Below, piece after piece: positions 8,027 to 15,749 of a stretch of DNA of 64,000 bases. Every line of letters starts with the position of its first letter. The first letter of the stretch is position 1. The notes under the pieces were generated by a model that did not search any database, had not been told where the DNA came from, and worked only from the letters and a program-made list of their open reading frames with translations. The DNA lies in contig JAOPKE010000008.1 in NCBI GenBank assembly GCA_025517465.1, positions 124,001-188,000 of the forward strand. The letters are read 5' to 3'. The position numbers and the translations under genes are program-made. The DNA is from Halobacteria archaeon HArc-gm2. Its GTDB lineage: Archaea; Halobacteriota; Halobacteria; Halobacteriales; Haloarculaceae.

Positions 8027-9316
8027 TCACTTGTCCGACCCCTGTCCGTTCCCTTGCTGGCCGCCGTCGTTCTGTCCGTTCCCCTGCTGGCCGCTGGGGT
8101 TCACGGTGATGCGGCCGTCGCTCGTGCTGATCTGGGAGCCGTTCTCGGCGGTGGCGACGTGGACGACGCGGTAGTCGCCGTTGGGCCAGTCATCGCCGGT
8201 CTGGACCGTCAGGACGCCGTTCGGGCCGCCTTCGACGGCCGTCATCGACGCGTGGAGGACGTTCTCCTGGCCGCTGCCCTGGCCGGAGCGGGACTCGGTG
8301 ACGACGACGTCGAACAGCCCGTCGAGGGTCATCGGGAGCTGGAACTGCTCGTCGGTGAGGTCGACGCCGAGCAGGGTGGCGTTCTCGCTGGTGGTCGTGG
8401 TCCCCTCGACCCGGTCGAGGGTCGTCTCGACGGTGAGCTGGTCGGTGCTAAGGTTCCGGTCGAGGTCGCCCTCGAGGGTAGCCGTCGCGCGCTGGCTGAC
8501 CAGTTCTGACTGCCGGTAGACGACGAGGCCGTGGGTGACGTTGTCCGCCTCGATGTTGGAGTCGACGTGGAACGAGGCTTTCTCGCCCGGTGCGACGCGG
8601 TCGGAGACCGGTTCGACGGTGGAGGAGGTGTCGTGGACGAGCGCACCGTCCATGCCGACGACGGTCACGTCGCTATCGGCCCGGAGGCTGTCGCCGTCGG
8701 TGGCGAAGCCGTCGCCGGACTCGACCGTCGCGAGCATGAAGAGGTAGCCCCCGGACTCGTTGGGCGTGTAGCTCACGTTCAGCCGGCCGTCCTGGTCGAT
8801 GGCTCCGACACCGTCCTCGTCGTCGAGCACCTCGACGGAGACGGCCTCGGAGTCGTTCTGCACGAGGTCGCGGACTTCGGTGACGGTGAACCCGTCGGTG
8901 AACCGCTGCATGCTGGACTCGTTCTCCAGCTGGACGGCGACGAGCTGGGCGTCGTCACCGGCGAAGGACTCCGTCCCCGCGCCCAGCGAGGACTCGAACA
9001 CCATCGATATCGGTTCGCCCTTGTCGTACACCGAGAGCGTCGGCTTGTTCAGCGGGACGTCGCCGGTGTTCTGCTGCGGGACGTTGAAGAAGAGGCTCAT
9101 CCCCTGTACCTGCGTCGGCCCACCCGGATCAGTACGCAGGGGGAGGGGCGCTCGCTCCCACACGGAGACGTTGTCCGTGACCGAGACCGTCCCGACCGAC
9201 GAGTCGCTGTCGACCTGCGACGCGGATGCGGACACGGCGCCGGTCACGGGCGCGGCCATCGATAGCAAAACCAGGCTACACACCGCTCCAACGGCCAGTT
9301 CTTGGAGTGTCGGCAT
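8027..9316 (-). CDS. Secreted VWER-motif protein without membrane anchor
   Basis: A 429-residue protein starting at the ATG at 9316; a TTG start five codons upstream is less likely. The signal peptide is at residues 1-27 (LAVGAVCSLVLLSMAAPVTGAVSA). The mature part has NVSVWERAPLPLRTDPGG near residue 50, matching the product of 4760-6667, and a similar order of beta-rich segments (VAPGEKASFHVDSN beside VKPGETASFDVDAS in the paralogue). The C-terminus is Gly/Gln/Asn-rich (QQGNGQNDGGQQGNGQ) with no helix, so the protein is probably released or held by a partner. Confidence 0.75.
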   Translation of the reverse strand: MPTLQELAVGAVCSLVLLSMAAPVTGAVSASASQVDSDSSVGTVSVTDNVSVWERAPLPLRTDPGGPTQVQGMSLFFNVPQQNTGDVPLNKPTLSVYDKGEPISMVFESSLGAGTESFAGDDAQLVAVQLENESSMQRFTDGFTVTEVRDLVQNDSEAVSVEVLDDEDGVGAIDQDGRLNVSYTPNESGGYLFMLATVESGDGFATDGDSLRADSDVTVVGMDGALVHDTSSTVEPVSDRVAPGEKASFHVDSNIEADNVTHGLVVYRQSELVSQRATATLEGDLDRNLSTDQLTVETTLDRVEGTTTTSENATLLGVDLTDEQFQLPMTLDGLFDVVVTESRSGQGSGQENVLHASMTAVEGGPNGVLTVQTGDDWPNGDYRVVHVATAENGSQISTSDGRITVNPSGQQGNGQNDGGQQGNGQGSDK

Positions 9317-9350
9317 GGGAACAACGACCAATCCGACGCCAATAGTACTT

Positions 9351-9360
9351 GTTATATTTC
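9351..9360 (-). promoter_or_regulatory. Probable TATA box for the secreted VWER gene
   Basis: Reads GAAATATAAC on the minus strand, about 35-45 bases before the ATG at 9316, implying a short leader. Confidence 0.5.
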
Positions 9361-9527
9361 CAACCAGTTATGGACGTTCGTCGCTTGCCAGTAGCGGGCC
9401 GCGTACTCACGGGACGCGACAGATTACTCACCGCTGGCAGCCGACTGGGTACGGGATACTCTGCGGTTTCTCGGCGGCGAAATCCGCTGCAAGGGTCCGG
9501 CCACACGGGGCGACGGCGGCCCGGGTC

Positions 9528-10058
9528 TCAGCCGAACTGGGCCCGGAGCCGCGCGGTCCCGGGCGCCCCGTCCCGGACCCAGCACGCGAGCGCGACGGCG
9601 ACCAGGGCGAACTCGAAGCAAAGGAACGGCGTCAGCTCCATCCCGAGAAAGTGGCCGACGAAGCTCCCGGGACCGTCGTAGACGACCGGCGGAAGGACCG
9701 GCCAGGCGAGGAAGGCCAGGTCGGCGACGTCCCCGGCGAGGGCGGGCTGCAGCGCGTCGCCGGCGAGGTGGAACGCGTAGCCGACGACGAACGCGACCCC
9801 GACCTCACGCTGCCCGATTCGACGCGCGACGGTGAGGACGACGACCCAGAGCAGGCCGGCGATCAGGACCGAGTGCGCGAGCGACCGGCCGTTCGGCAGG
9901 AGGGCGAACCACCACGCCAGGGGCTTGTCGACCAGGTCCGGCGCCTGCGTCCCGAACGCGAGGGCGACGGTGCCGCGCTCGGTCGGATAGCCGCCCGACC
10001 GGCGCCGGAGGAGGGCGTAGGCGAGATAGCCGACGGCGAGGTGTCCCCAGGGCCACAT
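9528..10058 (-). CDS. DUF457/YdjM-like membrane-bound metal-dependent hydrolase homologue
   Basis: A 176-residue membrane protein. The ATG at 10058 was preferred to a GTG four codons upstream because MWPWGHLAVGYLAYALLRR is the usual family start and a TATA box lies about 29 bases before it. Family features include WGHLAVGYL with a conserved His near the N-terminus, FGTQAPDLVDKP near residue 40, SLAHSVLIAGLLW near 63 and GYAFHLAGDAL near 98, giving several His/Asp residues suited to metal binding. Four to five helices are visible. Physiological substrate is unknown. Confidence 0.8.
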   Translation of the reverse strand: MWPWGHLAVGYLAYALLRRRSGGYPTERGTVALAFGTQAPDLVDKPLAWWFALLPNGRSLAHSVLIAGLLWVVVLTVARRIGQREVGVAFVVGYAFHLAGDALQPALAGDVADLAFLAWPVLPPVVYDGPGSFVGHFLGMELTPFLCFEFALVAVALACWVRDGAPGTARLRAQFG

Positions 10059-10082
10059 GGTATTCTCCACTCCGGCGGCCGG

Positions 10083-10091
10083 GTAAAATAG
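10083..10091 (-). promoter_or_regulatory. TATA box for a leaderless transcript of the DUF457-like gene
   Basis: TATTTTA on the minus strand, centred about 29 bases before the ATG at 10058, which supports the shorter start. Confidence 0.5.
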
Positions 10092-10183
10092 CCTGTCCGT
10101 TCGGCCCAGCGGCGGCCGTCCGGGTGGCTCGTCGATCCGAAATCCCGACAGCTTCTAACGGTTCGCGTGAGACGGTCCTGTCA

Positions 10184-10459
10184 ATGACAACTCGCCGGCG
10201 CCAGCGCTTCGTCATCGGGCAGGTCGTCTGGATGCTCGGGGCGGTTCTCGTGCTCGCGCTGCTGGGGTCGCTGTCGCTGGAGCTGTTCTTCGTCGTCTCG
10301 CTCATCGGCCTGCTGATCGTCGTCGAACTGACGGCGTCGTTCAGCGTCACGCCGACCTGGCGGTCGCGCCTGAAGTGGCTGATACTGCTGGGGCTGGTCG
10401 GGTTCACGTACGTCGTCGTCAGACGGATCCTGGAGATACTGCCGCCGGGGGTGATCTGA
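10184..10459 (+). CDS. Small two-to-three-helix membrane protein, first gene of the MoxR cluster
   Basis: A 91-residue protein starting at the ATG at 10184. Hydrophobic segments lie at about residues 10-28, 30-50 and 64-82, with a basic N-terminus (TTRRRQRF). The stop is two bases before the GTG of the DUF4350 gene, so the two are probably co-translated. Its position at the head of a DUF4350-MoxR operon suggests a membrane component of that system. No catalytic motif is visible and the function is unknown. Confidence 0.72.
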   Translation: MTTRRRQRFVIGQVVWMLGAVLVLALLGSLSLELFFVVSLIGLLIVVELTASFSVTPTWRSRLKWLILLGLVGFTYVVVRRILEILPPGVI

Positions 10460-10461
10460 AC

Positions 10462-11574
10462 GTGGCGCCGGACTATCCGCGGATGGCCCTCGCCGGCTTC
10501 ACGCTCGTGGTCGTCCTCGCGCTAGCCGTCGCCGGGAGCACCTCGGGAGCGGCCTTCGGCACGTACAACCCCTCATGGGACGGCACGGCGGAGTTCCGAT
10601 CGATCGCGGAGGGGACCGGCACGGACCAGGAGATCGCCCGGAACGCGAGCGTCTACCGGACGAGCCAGCCGAACGGGACGCTCGCCGTCGTCCTCTCACC
10701 CGAGACGGCCTACGACGAGCGGGAGAGCGCGGACGTTCGAGCGTTCGTCCGGGACGGCGGGACGCTGCTGGTCGCCGAGGACTTCGGCCCGAACGGGAAC
10801 CGCCTCCTCCGCGACGTGGGCGCACGGGCCCGCTTCGACGGCGACCGCCTCCGCGACGAACGCAACTACGAGAACTCGCCGGCCCTGCCCACCGCCTCGG
10901 CCGTCGCCAGTCACCCCTACACCCGCGACGTCGAGACGCTCGGACTGAACCACGCGACGGCCGTCGCCGGCAACGTGACCGAGAACGGGACGGCTGGCGC
11001 GACGACCAACGGGACGGCGAACGAGACGAACGCGAGCGTGCTCGTCGAGAGTTCGTCGTACGCCTACCTCGATTCGAACGGGAACGACCAGCTCGACGAC
11101 GACGAGACGCTGGCGAGTTCGCCCGTCGTGACCGTCGAATCCGTCGGCGAGGGGCAGGTTGTCGCGGTGAGCGACCCGAGCCTGTTCATCAACACGATGC
11201 TCGAGCGGGCGGACAACCGCGCGTTCGCGCGGAACCTCTACGAGACCCACGACCGGGTCGTCCTGGACGTCTCCCACGCCGGGTCGGTGCCGCCGCTCCA
11301 GGCCGCGGTGCTGACGCTCAGGGAGTCGCCGCTCCTGCAGGCAGCGGTCGGCGGAGCCGCGCTGGCGCTCGTCGCCGGCTGGGCCTCCCTCGCCAGCGCC
11401 GGACTGGCCCTCAGACGGCGGTTTGGCCGGGAATCGTCGACGATCGGTCGACTCGGTCGCGAGGCGATCGTCGCGGGCGTCCGCGAGCGCCATCCAGACT
11501 GGGACGAGACGCGGATCGAACGGGTAACGCAAGCAATTATGGACCGACCGCCGGAAGGGACGAACGATGAGTGA
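10462..11574 (+). CDS. DUF4350 domain protein
   Basis: A 370-residue protein; the GTG at 10462 was chosen for its two-base spacing from the previous stop, although an ATG at 10483 is possible. An N-terminal helix (residues about 8-30) is followed by an extracytoplasmic domain. This contains TLAVVLSPETAYDERE and VRAFVRDGGTLLVAEDFG, the DUF4350 core with a Rossmann-like fold, and many potential N-glycosylation sequons (NGT, NET, NAS). A C-terminal helix sits near 295-320, then a cytoplasmic tail. DUF4350 proteins are usually encoded with MoxR and DUF58. The last eight bases overlap the MoxR start. Confidence 0.85.
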   Translation: MAPDYPRMALAGFTLVVVLALAVAGSTSGAAFGTYNPSWDGTAEFRSIAEGTGTDQEIARNASVYRTSQPNGTLAVVLSPETAYDERESADVRAFVRDGGTLLVAEDFGPNGNRLLRDVGARARFDGDRLRDERNYENSPALPTASAVASHPYTRDVETLGLNHATAVAGNVTENGTAGATTNGTANETNASVLVESSSYAYLDSNGNDQLDDDETLASSPVVTVESVGEGQVVAVSDPSLFINTMLERADNRAFARNLYETHDRVVLDVSHAGSVPPLQAAVLTLRESPLLQAAVGGAALALVAGWASLASAGLALRRRFGRESSTIGRLGREAIVAGVRERHPDWDETRIERVTQAIMDRPPEGTNDE

Positions 11575-12622
11575 GCCTGCCGCCCTGTACGAGGCCATCG
11601 AAGCAGAGGTGTCGACGGTGCTCGTCGGTCACGACGAACTGGTCGAGCAGATCACCGTCGCGCTGCTCAGCCGCGGCCACGTCCTCCTCGAAGGAGTCCC
11701 CGGCGTCGCCAAGACGACGCTCGCGAACGTCTTCGCCCGGGCCAGTGGTCTCGCCTACAACCGCATCCAGATGACGCCCGACCTGCTGCCGGCCGACATC
11801 ACCGGGACCACCGTCTACCGCAGCGGGACCGGCGAGTTCGAACTCCAGAAGGGACCGGTGTTCGCCAACGTCGTCGTCGCCGACGAGATCAACCGCGCGA
11901 CGCCCAAGACCCAGTCGGCGCTGCTGGAGGCCATGGAGGAGAGCGCCGTCACCATCGAGGGAGAGACGCTCGCGCTCCCGGACCCGTTCATCGTCATCGC
12001 GACGCAGAACCCCATCGAGATGGAGGGGACCTTCGAGTTGCCCGAGGCCCAGCGCGACCGCTTCATGCTGAAGCTGACCGTCGACGTCCCCGACCGCGCC
12101 GACGAGCGCCAGATCATCGACCGCTTCTCGGCACAGCCTGACCTGGGCGCTGGCGACGTCGAACAGGTGGTCACCCCCGTGGAGATGCAACGGGCCCGCG
12201 AAGCGATCACCGAGGTCCACGTCGCCGACAGCGTCCGCGAGTACATCCTCGACCTCGTCGAGGCCACGCGGACCCACCCCGACGTCGAACACGGCGCCTC
12301 GGTCCGCGCCTCGCTCGCCCTGCTGTACACGGGCAAGGCCCGCGCGGCGATCCACGGCCGCGAGTACGTCATCCCCGACGACGTGAAGGCGATGGCCCGA
12401 CCCGTCCTGGTCCACCGGCTCGTGCTGAACACCGACGCTGAACTCGGCGACGTCGGCCCGACGGACGTCGTGGCTGCCGTCCTCGACGACGTGACCCCGC
12501 CCGGCGGCGACCCCGAGGCCGAACTCGACGCGGCGGAGACGATAGCCGAGGGGGCCGCCGACGGTGGCCGGTCGGGAACTGATTTCACCCCCGACGGGGG
12601 CGAAGCCGCAGACAGGCGATAA
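11567..12622 (+). CDS. MoxR family AAA+ ATPase
   Basis: A 351-residue protein whose ATG lies inside the end of the DUF4350 gene. Walker A is GVPGVAKTTL near residue 44, Walker B VVVADEINRA near 103, sensor 1 region VIATQNPIEMEGTFELPEAQRDRF near 144-167 with the arginine finger, and a C-terminal lid helix domain. MoxR ATPases act as chaperone-like partners for VWA or DUF58 proteins, often in metal insertion or envelope assembly. The partner here is probably the DUF58 protein encoded convergently at 14068-15495. The C-terminal 50 residues form an acidic, probably unstructured tail. Confidence 0.95.
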   Translation: MSEPAALYEAIEAEVSTVLVGHDELVEQITVALLSRGHVLLEGVPGVAKTTLANVFARASGLAYNRIQMTPDLLPADITGTTVYRSGTGEFELQKGPVFANVVVADEINRATPKTQSALLEAMEESAVTIEGETLALPDPFIVIATQNPIEMEGTFELPEAQRDRFMLKLTVDVPDRADERQIIDRFSAQPDLGAGDVEQVVTPVEMQRAREAITEVHVADSVREYILDLVEATRTHPDVEHGASVRASLALLYTGKARAAIHGREYVIPDDVKAMARPVLVHRLVLNTDAELGDVGPTDVVAAVLDDVTPPGGDPEAELDAAETIAEGAADGGRSGTDFTPDGGEAADRR

Positions 12623-12642
12623 CGCGCTGTCGGGGACCGTTT

Positions 12643-13611
12643 CTATTCGGTCTCGTCGCCGTTCTCCCTACCGTCGTCATTCTCCGACTGCCCGGTGTCC
12701 CACCGGAGCGTGGCGACCGCCTCGCCGTCCGAGTCGTCGAGTTCGACCGTGACCGGCCGGTCCAGGCCGCGCGCCAGGGCGACGGCGACGGTCGAGACGA
12801 TCGGATGGTCGAAGCGGGCGATGGAGCCGTAGGCGCCGTCGGTGACCGCCAGCGTGAGGCGACCGCCGGCGGGGTCGAGGTCGGTCCGGAGGGCGCCGGC
12901 GACCTCGAACTGTTCGACGACGGCCTCGCGCACCTGGCCAACCAGTTCGGCGGGGTCGCTGGCGAGCGGGCCGCCCAGCGCGGCCTCGAACTCGCGGAAC
13001 AGCGTCTCGCCGGTGGGTTCGAGGGAGACACCCCGGGTCGCCGCGTCGCCGGAGACGACGAACAGCGACTCCAGCGCGTCGACGTCGGGGAGCGTCCACT
13101 TCTCTCGCTGGGGGACGTACAGGCGAACGCCGATAGCCTCACTCCGTTCGTCTATCGATCCCGTGGGAACGTACACCCGCTCCTCGGAGAGGCCGAGGAC
13201 GAGACAGAGGCGCTCCTGGTTCCGGGCCAGCGCCTCGTAGACGGCGTCGCCGACGTCGGCCGAGACGAAGCGCTCGGGCGTGACGAACCAGGTCAGCAGG
13301 GCCGCGAACAGCCCCGTCCCGCCCAGCGCCAGCAGGACGGTCCGCGTCTCGGGGAAGAGGACGCCGCCGGCCGTGGCGAGCGCCCCGAGGGCGGCGAAGC
13401 CCAGCGCCGTCCGCCGGTACTGGCTCCGGCGGGCGCGGACGTAGGACTCGCGAAGGCGGTCGGCCTCCGCTCGCTGGCGCTCCAGTTCGGCCAGCAGCGT
13501 CTCCCGGTCCGGTTCCTCGGACGGGGCGTCGTCGGCCGACGGCTCGTCGGCTGACGCTGGTGGCTCGTGGGGCTGGGCCTCGGGGTCGGTGGCGGGTGTC
13601 TCAGAACTCAT
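12643..13611 (-). CDS. Uncharacterised coiled-coil/membrane protein of the MoxR-DUF58 cluster
   Basis: A 322-residue protein starting at the ATG at 13611, overlapping the end of the upstream gene by 11 bases. Residues 1-40 are acidic and disordered. Residues 35-70 form a charged coiled coil (RETLLAELERQRAEADRLRE). Two helices lie at about 72-90 and 92-112, then a cytoplasmic alpha/beta domain. Around residues 152-161 it contains IDERSEAIGV, encoded by a copy of the hairpin repeat of the non-coding arrays at 13131-13157. No known domain was recognised; operon position links it to the DUF58/MoxR system. Confidence 0.75.
   Translation of the reverse strand: MSSETPATDPEAQPHEPPASADEPSADDAPSEEPDRETLLAELERQRAEADRLRESYVRARRSQYRRTALGFAALGALATAGGVLFPETRTVLLALGGTGLFAALLTWFVTPERFVSADVGDAVYEALARNQERLCLVLGLSEERVYVPTGSIDERSEAIGVRLYVPQREKWTLPDVDALESLFVVSGDAATRGVSLEPTGETLFREFEAALGGPLASDPAELVGQVREAVVEQFEVAGALRTDLDPAGGRLTLAVTDGAYGSIARFDHPIVSTVAVALARGLDRPVTVELDDSDGEAVATLRWDTGQSENDDGRENGDETE
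13131..13157. repeat. Hairpin repeat unit embedded in a coding sequence
   Basis: The sequence at 13127-13162 is almost identical to array units near 47.5 kb, such as the one at 47417-47441, including the core CACTCCGTTCGTCTATCGA and the flanking ACGCC linker. It retains the stem GATAG/CTATC with an 11-13-nt loop. It lies in frame inside the gene at 12643-13611. Confidence 0.8.
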
Positions 13612-14071
13612 CGGTTACCTCGACGGTGACGACTGTGAAGCGGTGCAGCCCGTAAGCGACGACGGCGGCGACGGGGATCAGAAGTGCCGCGGTCTGCCAG
13701 AGCCGGTCGAGCCAGACGACGCCGGCGACCGCGAGGCCGACGAAGGCAGCGAGGGCGACGACGGCGGCGACCAGGGTTCCGACCGGGGCTCGCCAGTCGG
13801 TCAGGTCGACGAGCAGAATTGCGGCCAGCGGCGCCTCGACGAGCGCGATGGTCGCGAGGGACGCGTCGGCCGGAAGCAGCGGGGCGAACAGCACCTGGCC
13901 GAGGGCGACGACGACCACGGGCGGCGCGAGGAGCCATGCGACGACCAGCGCCGCGCCGGCGAGGATGCCCGAGACGCCGGCGACGAGGAAGCCCACGGCG
14001 ACGGCCCCGAGGGTCGCGAGACCGGTGAGGACGGCCGTGAGCCGGTCGTCGGTGTCGAGTACTCCCATCAT
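13601..14071 (-). CDS. Polytopic membrane protein of the MoxR-DUF58 cluster
   Basis: A 156-residue, very hydrophobic protein with five or six helices covering most of its length (for example LTGLATLGAVAVGFLVAGVSG and VGTLVAAVVALAAFVGLAVAG). The ATG at 14071 overlaps the stop of the DUF58 gene in an ATGA arrangement, showing translational coupling, and its own end overlaps the next gene. No catalytic residues are apparent. It is probably a membrane partner in the DUF58/MoxR system; family unassigned. Confidence 0.75.
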   Translation of the reverse strand: MMGVLDTDDRLTAVLTGLATLGAVAVGFLVAGVSGILAGAALVVAWLLAPPVVVVALGQVLFAPLLPADASLATIALVEAPLAAILLVDLTDWRAPVGTLVAAVVALAAFVGLAVAGVVWLDRLWQTAALLIPVAAVVAYGLHRFTVVTVEVTDEF

Positions 14072-15495
14072 GCGCTGGCCCTCCGTCGGCGGCGGTCCCG
14101 TCCGACCGACAGCACGGCCGCCAGTTTGTCGGCCGGCCCGACCTCGTAGGCCGAGACGCGCTCGAGGTTGGCCAGTTCGCGCCGGAACGCCTCGAACTCG
14201 CTGTATCGGTCGTAGGCCGCGTCCAGGTCCGCGACGTCGCCGTCGGCGAACAGCGCCGTCGGCGTCAGGAAGACGGTGACCTGGTCGGACTCGCCGCGGG
14301 CGTAGGTGACCGCCTCGCGCAGGGCGGCCCGGTCCGCATCGTCGGTGACGATGACGGTCCAGACGGCCGTCGCCGCGCCGAACTCGGCGTTCCTGACCGT
14401 CCGATAGAGCGGGCGCGAGTCGAACCGGCGGCGGTAGGCGTCCCGGTCCGCGAAGTAGGGAGCCAGCGTCCGGCCGAACGCGGAGTCGTCGGAATCGAGG
14501 TGTGCGCTCGCGGCGCGGGCCGCGGTCGGCCGGACCGGGTCGGACGCGGCCGGCGCGCCGCGCGTCGGTTCGACCTCGAACAGGTGGGTCCTGACCGGGC
14601 GCCAGGTCTCGGTCCTGGTTCCCGGGTCGATCAGCGCCGTGGTCCCGCCGTCGCCGACGGCGTAGTAGCCCAGTTTGTCGTCCGACCGGCCGACCTGGTC
14701 GACGAGGGCGACCGCGAGCTGGCGGGCGTAGTCGATCTTTCGCGTCCCGGGCCGGCCGTCGGCCATCGTGGCCCGGTGGTCGAAGAACAGCAGCGTCTCC
14801 CGGTCTGTGTTGCCCTCGAACTCGCGGACGTGGGGCTGGTCGAGGCGGGCGGTCGACTTCCAGTCGATCTGGCGGACGGCGTCGCCGGGGACGTACTCAC
14901 GGACCTCCGCAGGTTCGACGTCGCCGCCGGGCCGGCCCGCCTCGTGTTCGCCGAAGCCGGCCGCGATGCGGTCACCGCCCTCGCCGACGTGGACGTCCCG
15001 CGGCGCGCGCGGGTCCACCGCGACGTCGACGCCGACGTCCAGGGCGGCGGTCTGGCCGAACAGGCCGGCGTCGTCCGAAATCGTCGCGGTGACGTCGTCG
15101 ACCCGGAACGACCCGGCGACGGGCCAGGTGAGCGTCGCGTGGTCGACGGCTGCGCGCTCCCCGGAACCGAGCGTGACCGTCACGGGCTCGCCCCTCGCGC
15201 CGGGCGGCGGCGTCACCGTGACGGCGACCGTAACCGGGAGCGCGCGGGCCAGTTCGGCGTCGACGGAGAGCTGTGCGGACTCCTCGGCCATGAGACGCGG
15301 CGCCGTCGTCAGTGAGACGTCGAGCGTGGCGGGGACCCGGCCGACGGCCCGGGCGAACTGGAACTGCCTGGCCACCAGCCAGGCGGCGACACCGGCGGCG
15401 CCGAGCAGGGCCAGCGGCTGTGCGACGACGACCCCCCAGCACGCCAGAAACAGGCCGACGACGACGAGCGTCCAGTACCGGCGGGTCACCTCCAT
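14068..15495 (-). CDS. DUF58 domain protein
   Basis: A 475-residue protein starting at the ATG at 15495. Two N-terminal helices (about residues 8-42) are followed by a beta-sandwich region. The DUF58 signature is EVREYVPGDAVRQIDWKSTAR near residue 205, and a VWA-like fold follows with ETLLFFDHRATM. DUF58 proteins have a degenerate metal site and pair with MoxR ATPases. It leads the minus-strand operon 15495-12643, which converges on the MoxR operon. The separation of moxR and DUF58 into convergent operons is less usual than a single operon. Confidence 0.92.
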   Translation of the reverse strand: MEVTRRYWTLVVVGLFLACWGVVVAQPLALLGAAGVAAWLVARQFQFARAVGRVPATLDVSLTTAPRLMAEESAQLSVDAELARALPVTVAVTVTPPPGARGEPVTVTLGSGERAAVDHATLTWPVAGSFRVDDVTATISDDAGLFGQTAALDVGVDVAVDPRAPRDVHVGEGGDRIAAGFGEHEAGRPGGDVEPAEVREYVPGDAVRQIDWKSTARLDQPHVREFEGNTDRETLLFFDHRATMADGRPGTRKIDYARQLAVALVDQVGRSDDKLGYYAVGDGGTTALIDPGTRTETWRPVRTHLFEVEPTRGAPAASDPVRPTAARAASAHLDSDDSAFGRTLAPYFADRDAYRRRFDSRPLYRTVRNAEFGAATAVWTVIVTDDADRAALREAVTYARGESDQVTVFLTPTALFADGDVADLDAAYDRYSEFEAFRRELANLERVSAYEVGPADKLAAVLSVGRDRRRRRASA

Positions 15496-15591
15496 AGCTG
15501 GTGAGTGCCACGGGGCGCCATTGAAGCTACTGGTCTAGTCAGTCAAGTTGATCGTTCCGTCCGCGGCGATCAGCTCCCCGCCCGGCGCCGC

Positions 15592-15663
15592 GCTAGAATA
15601 TCGATCTCAGTTTTGATACCGGTACGGCACGTTTATGGCCCAGAATATATCTCCTATTCTAGC
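15592..15663. promoter_or_regulatory. Inverted repeat and AT-rich promoter region upstream of the metalloprotease gene
   Basis: GCTAGAATA at 15592-15600 is exactly complementary to TATTCTAGC at 15655-15663, separated by 54 bases that include the TATA-like AGAATATATC at about 15642-15651. This could be a pair of operator half-sites around a promoter. It lies between divergent DUF58 and protease genes. Confidence 0.35.
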
Positions 15664-15749
15664 AGGTAGAGCAGATTTGAAGACGATCTTGAGGTTGCGT
15701 AATTGCCAGCCAGTCTCTAAAACTCGAAATCGATATTGATTCCAGACGA

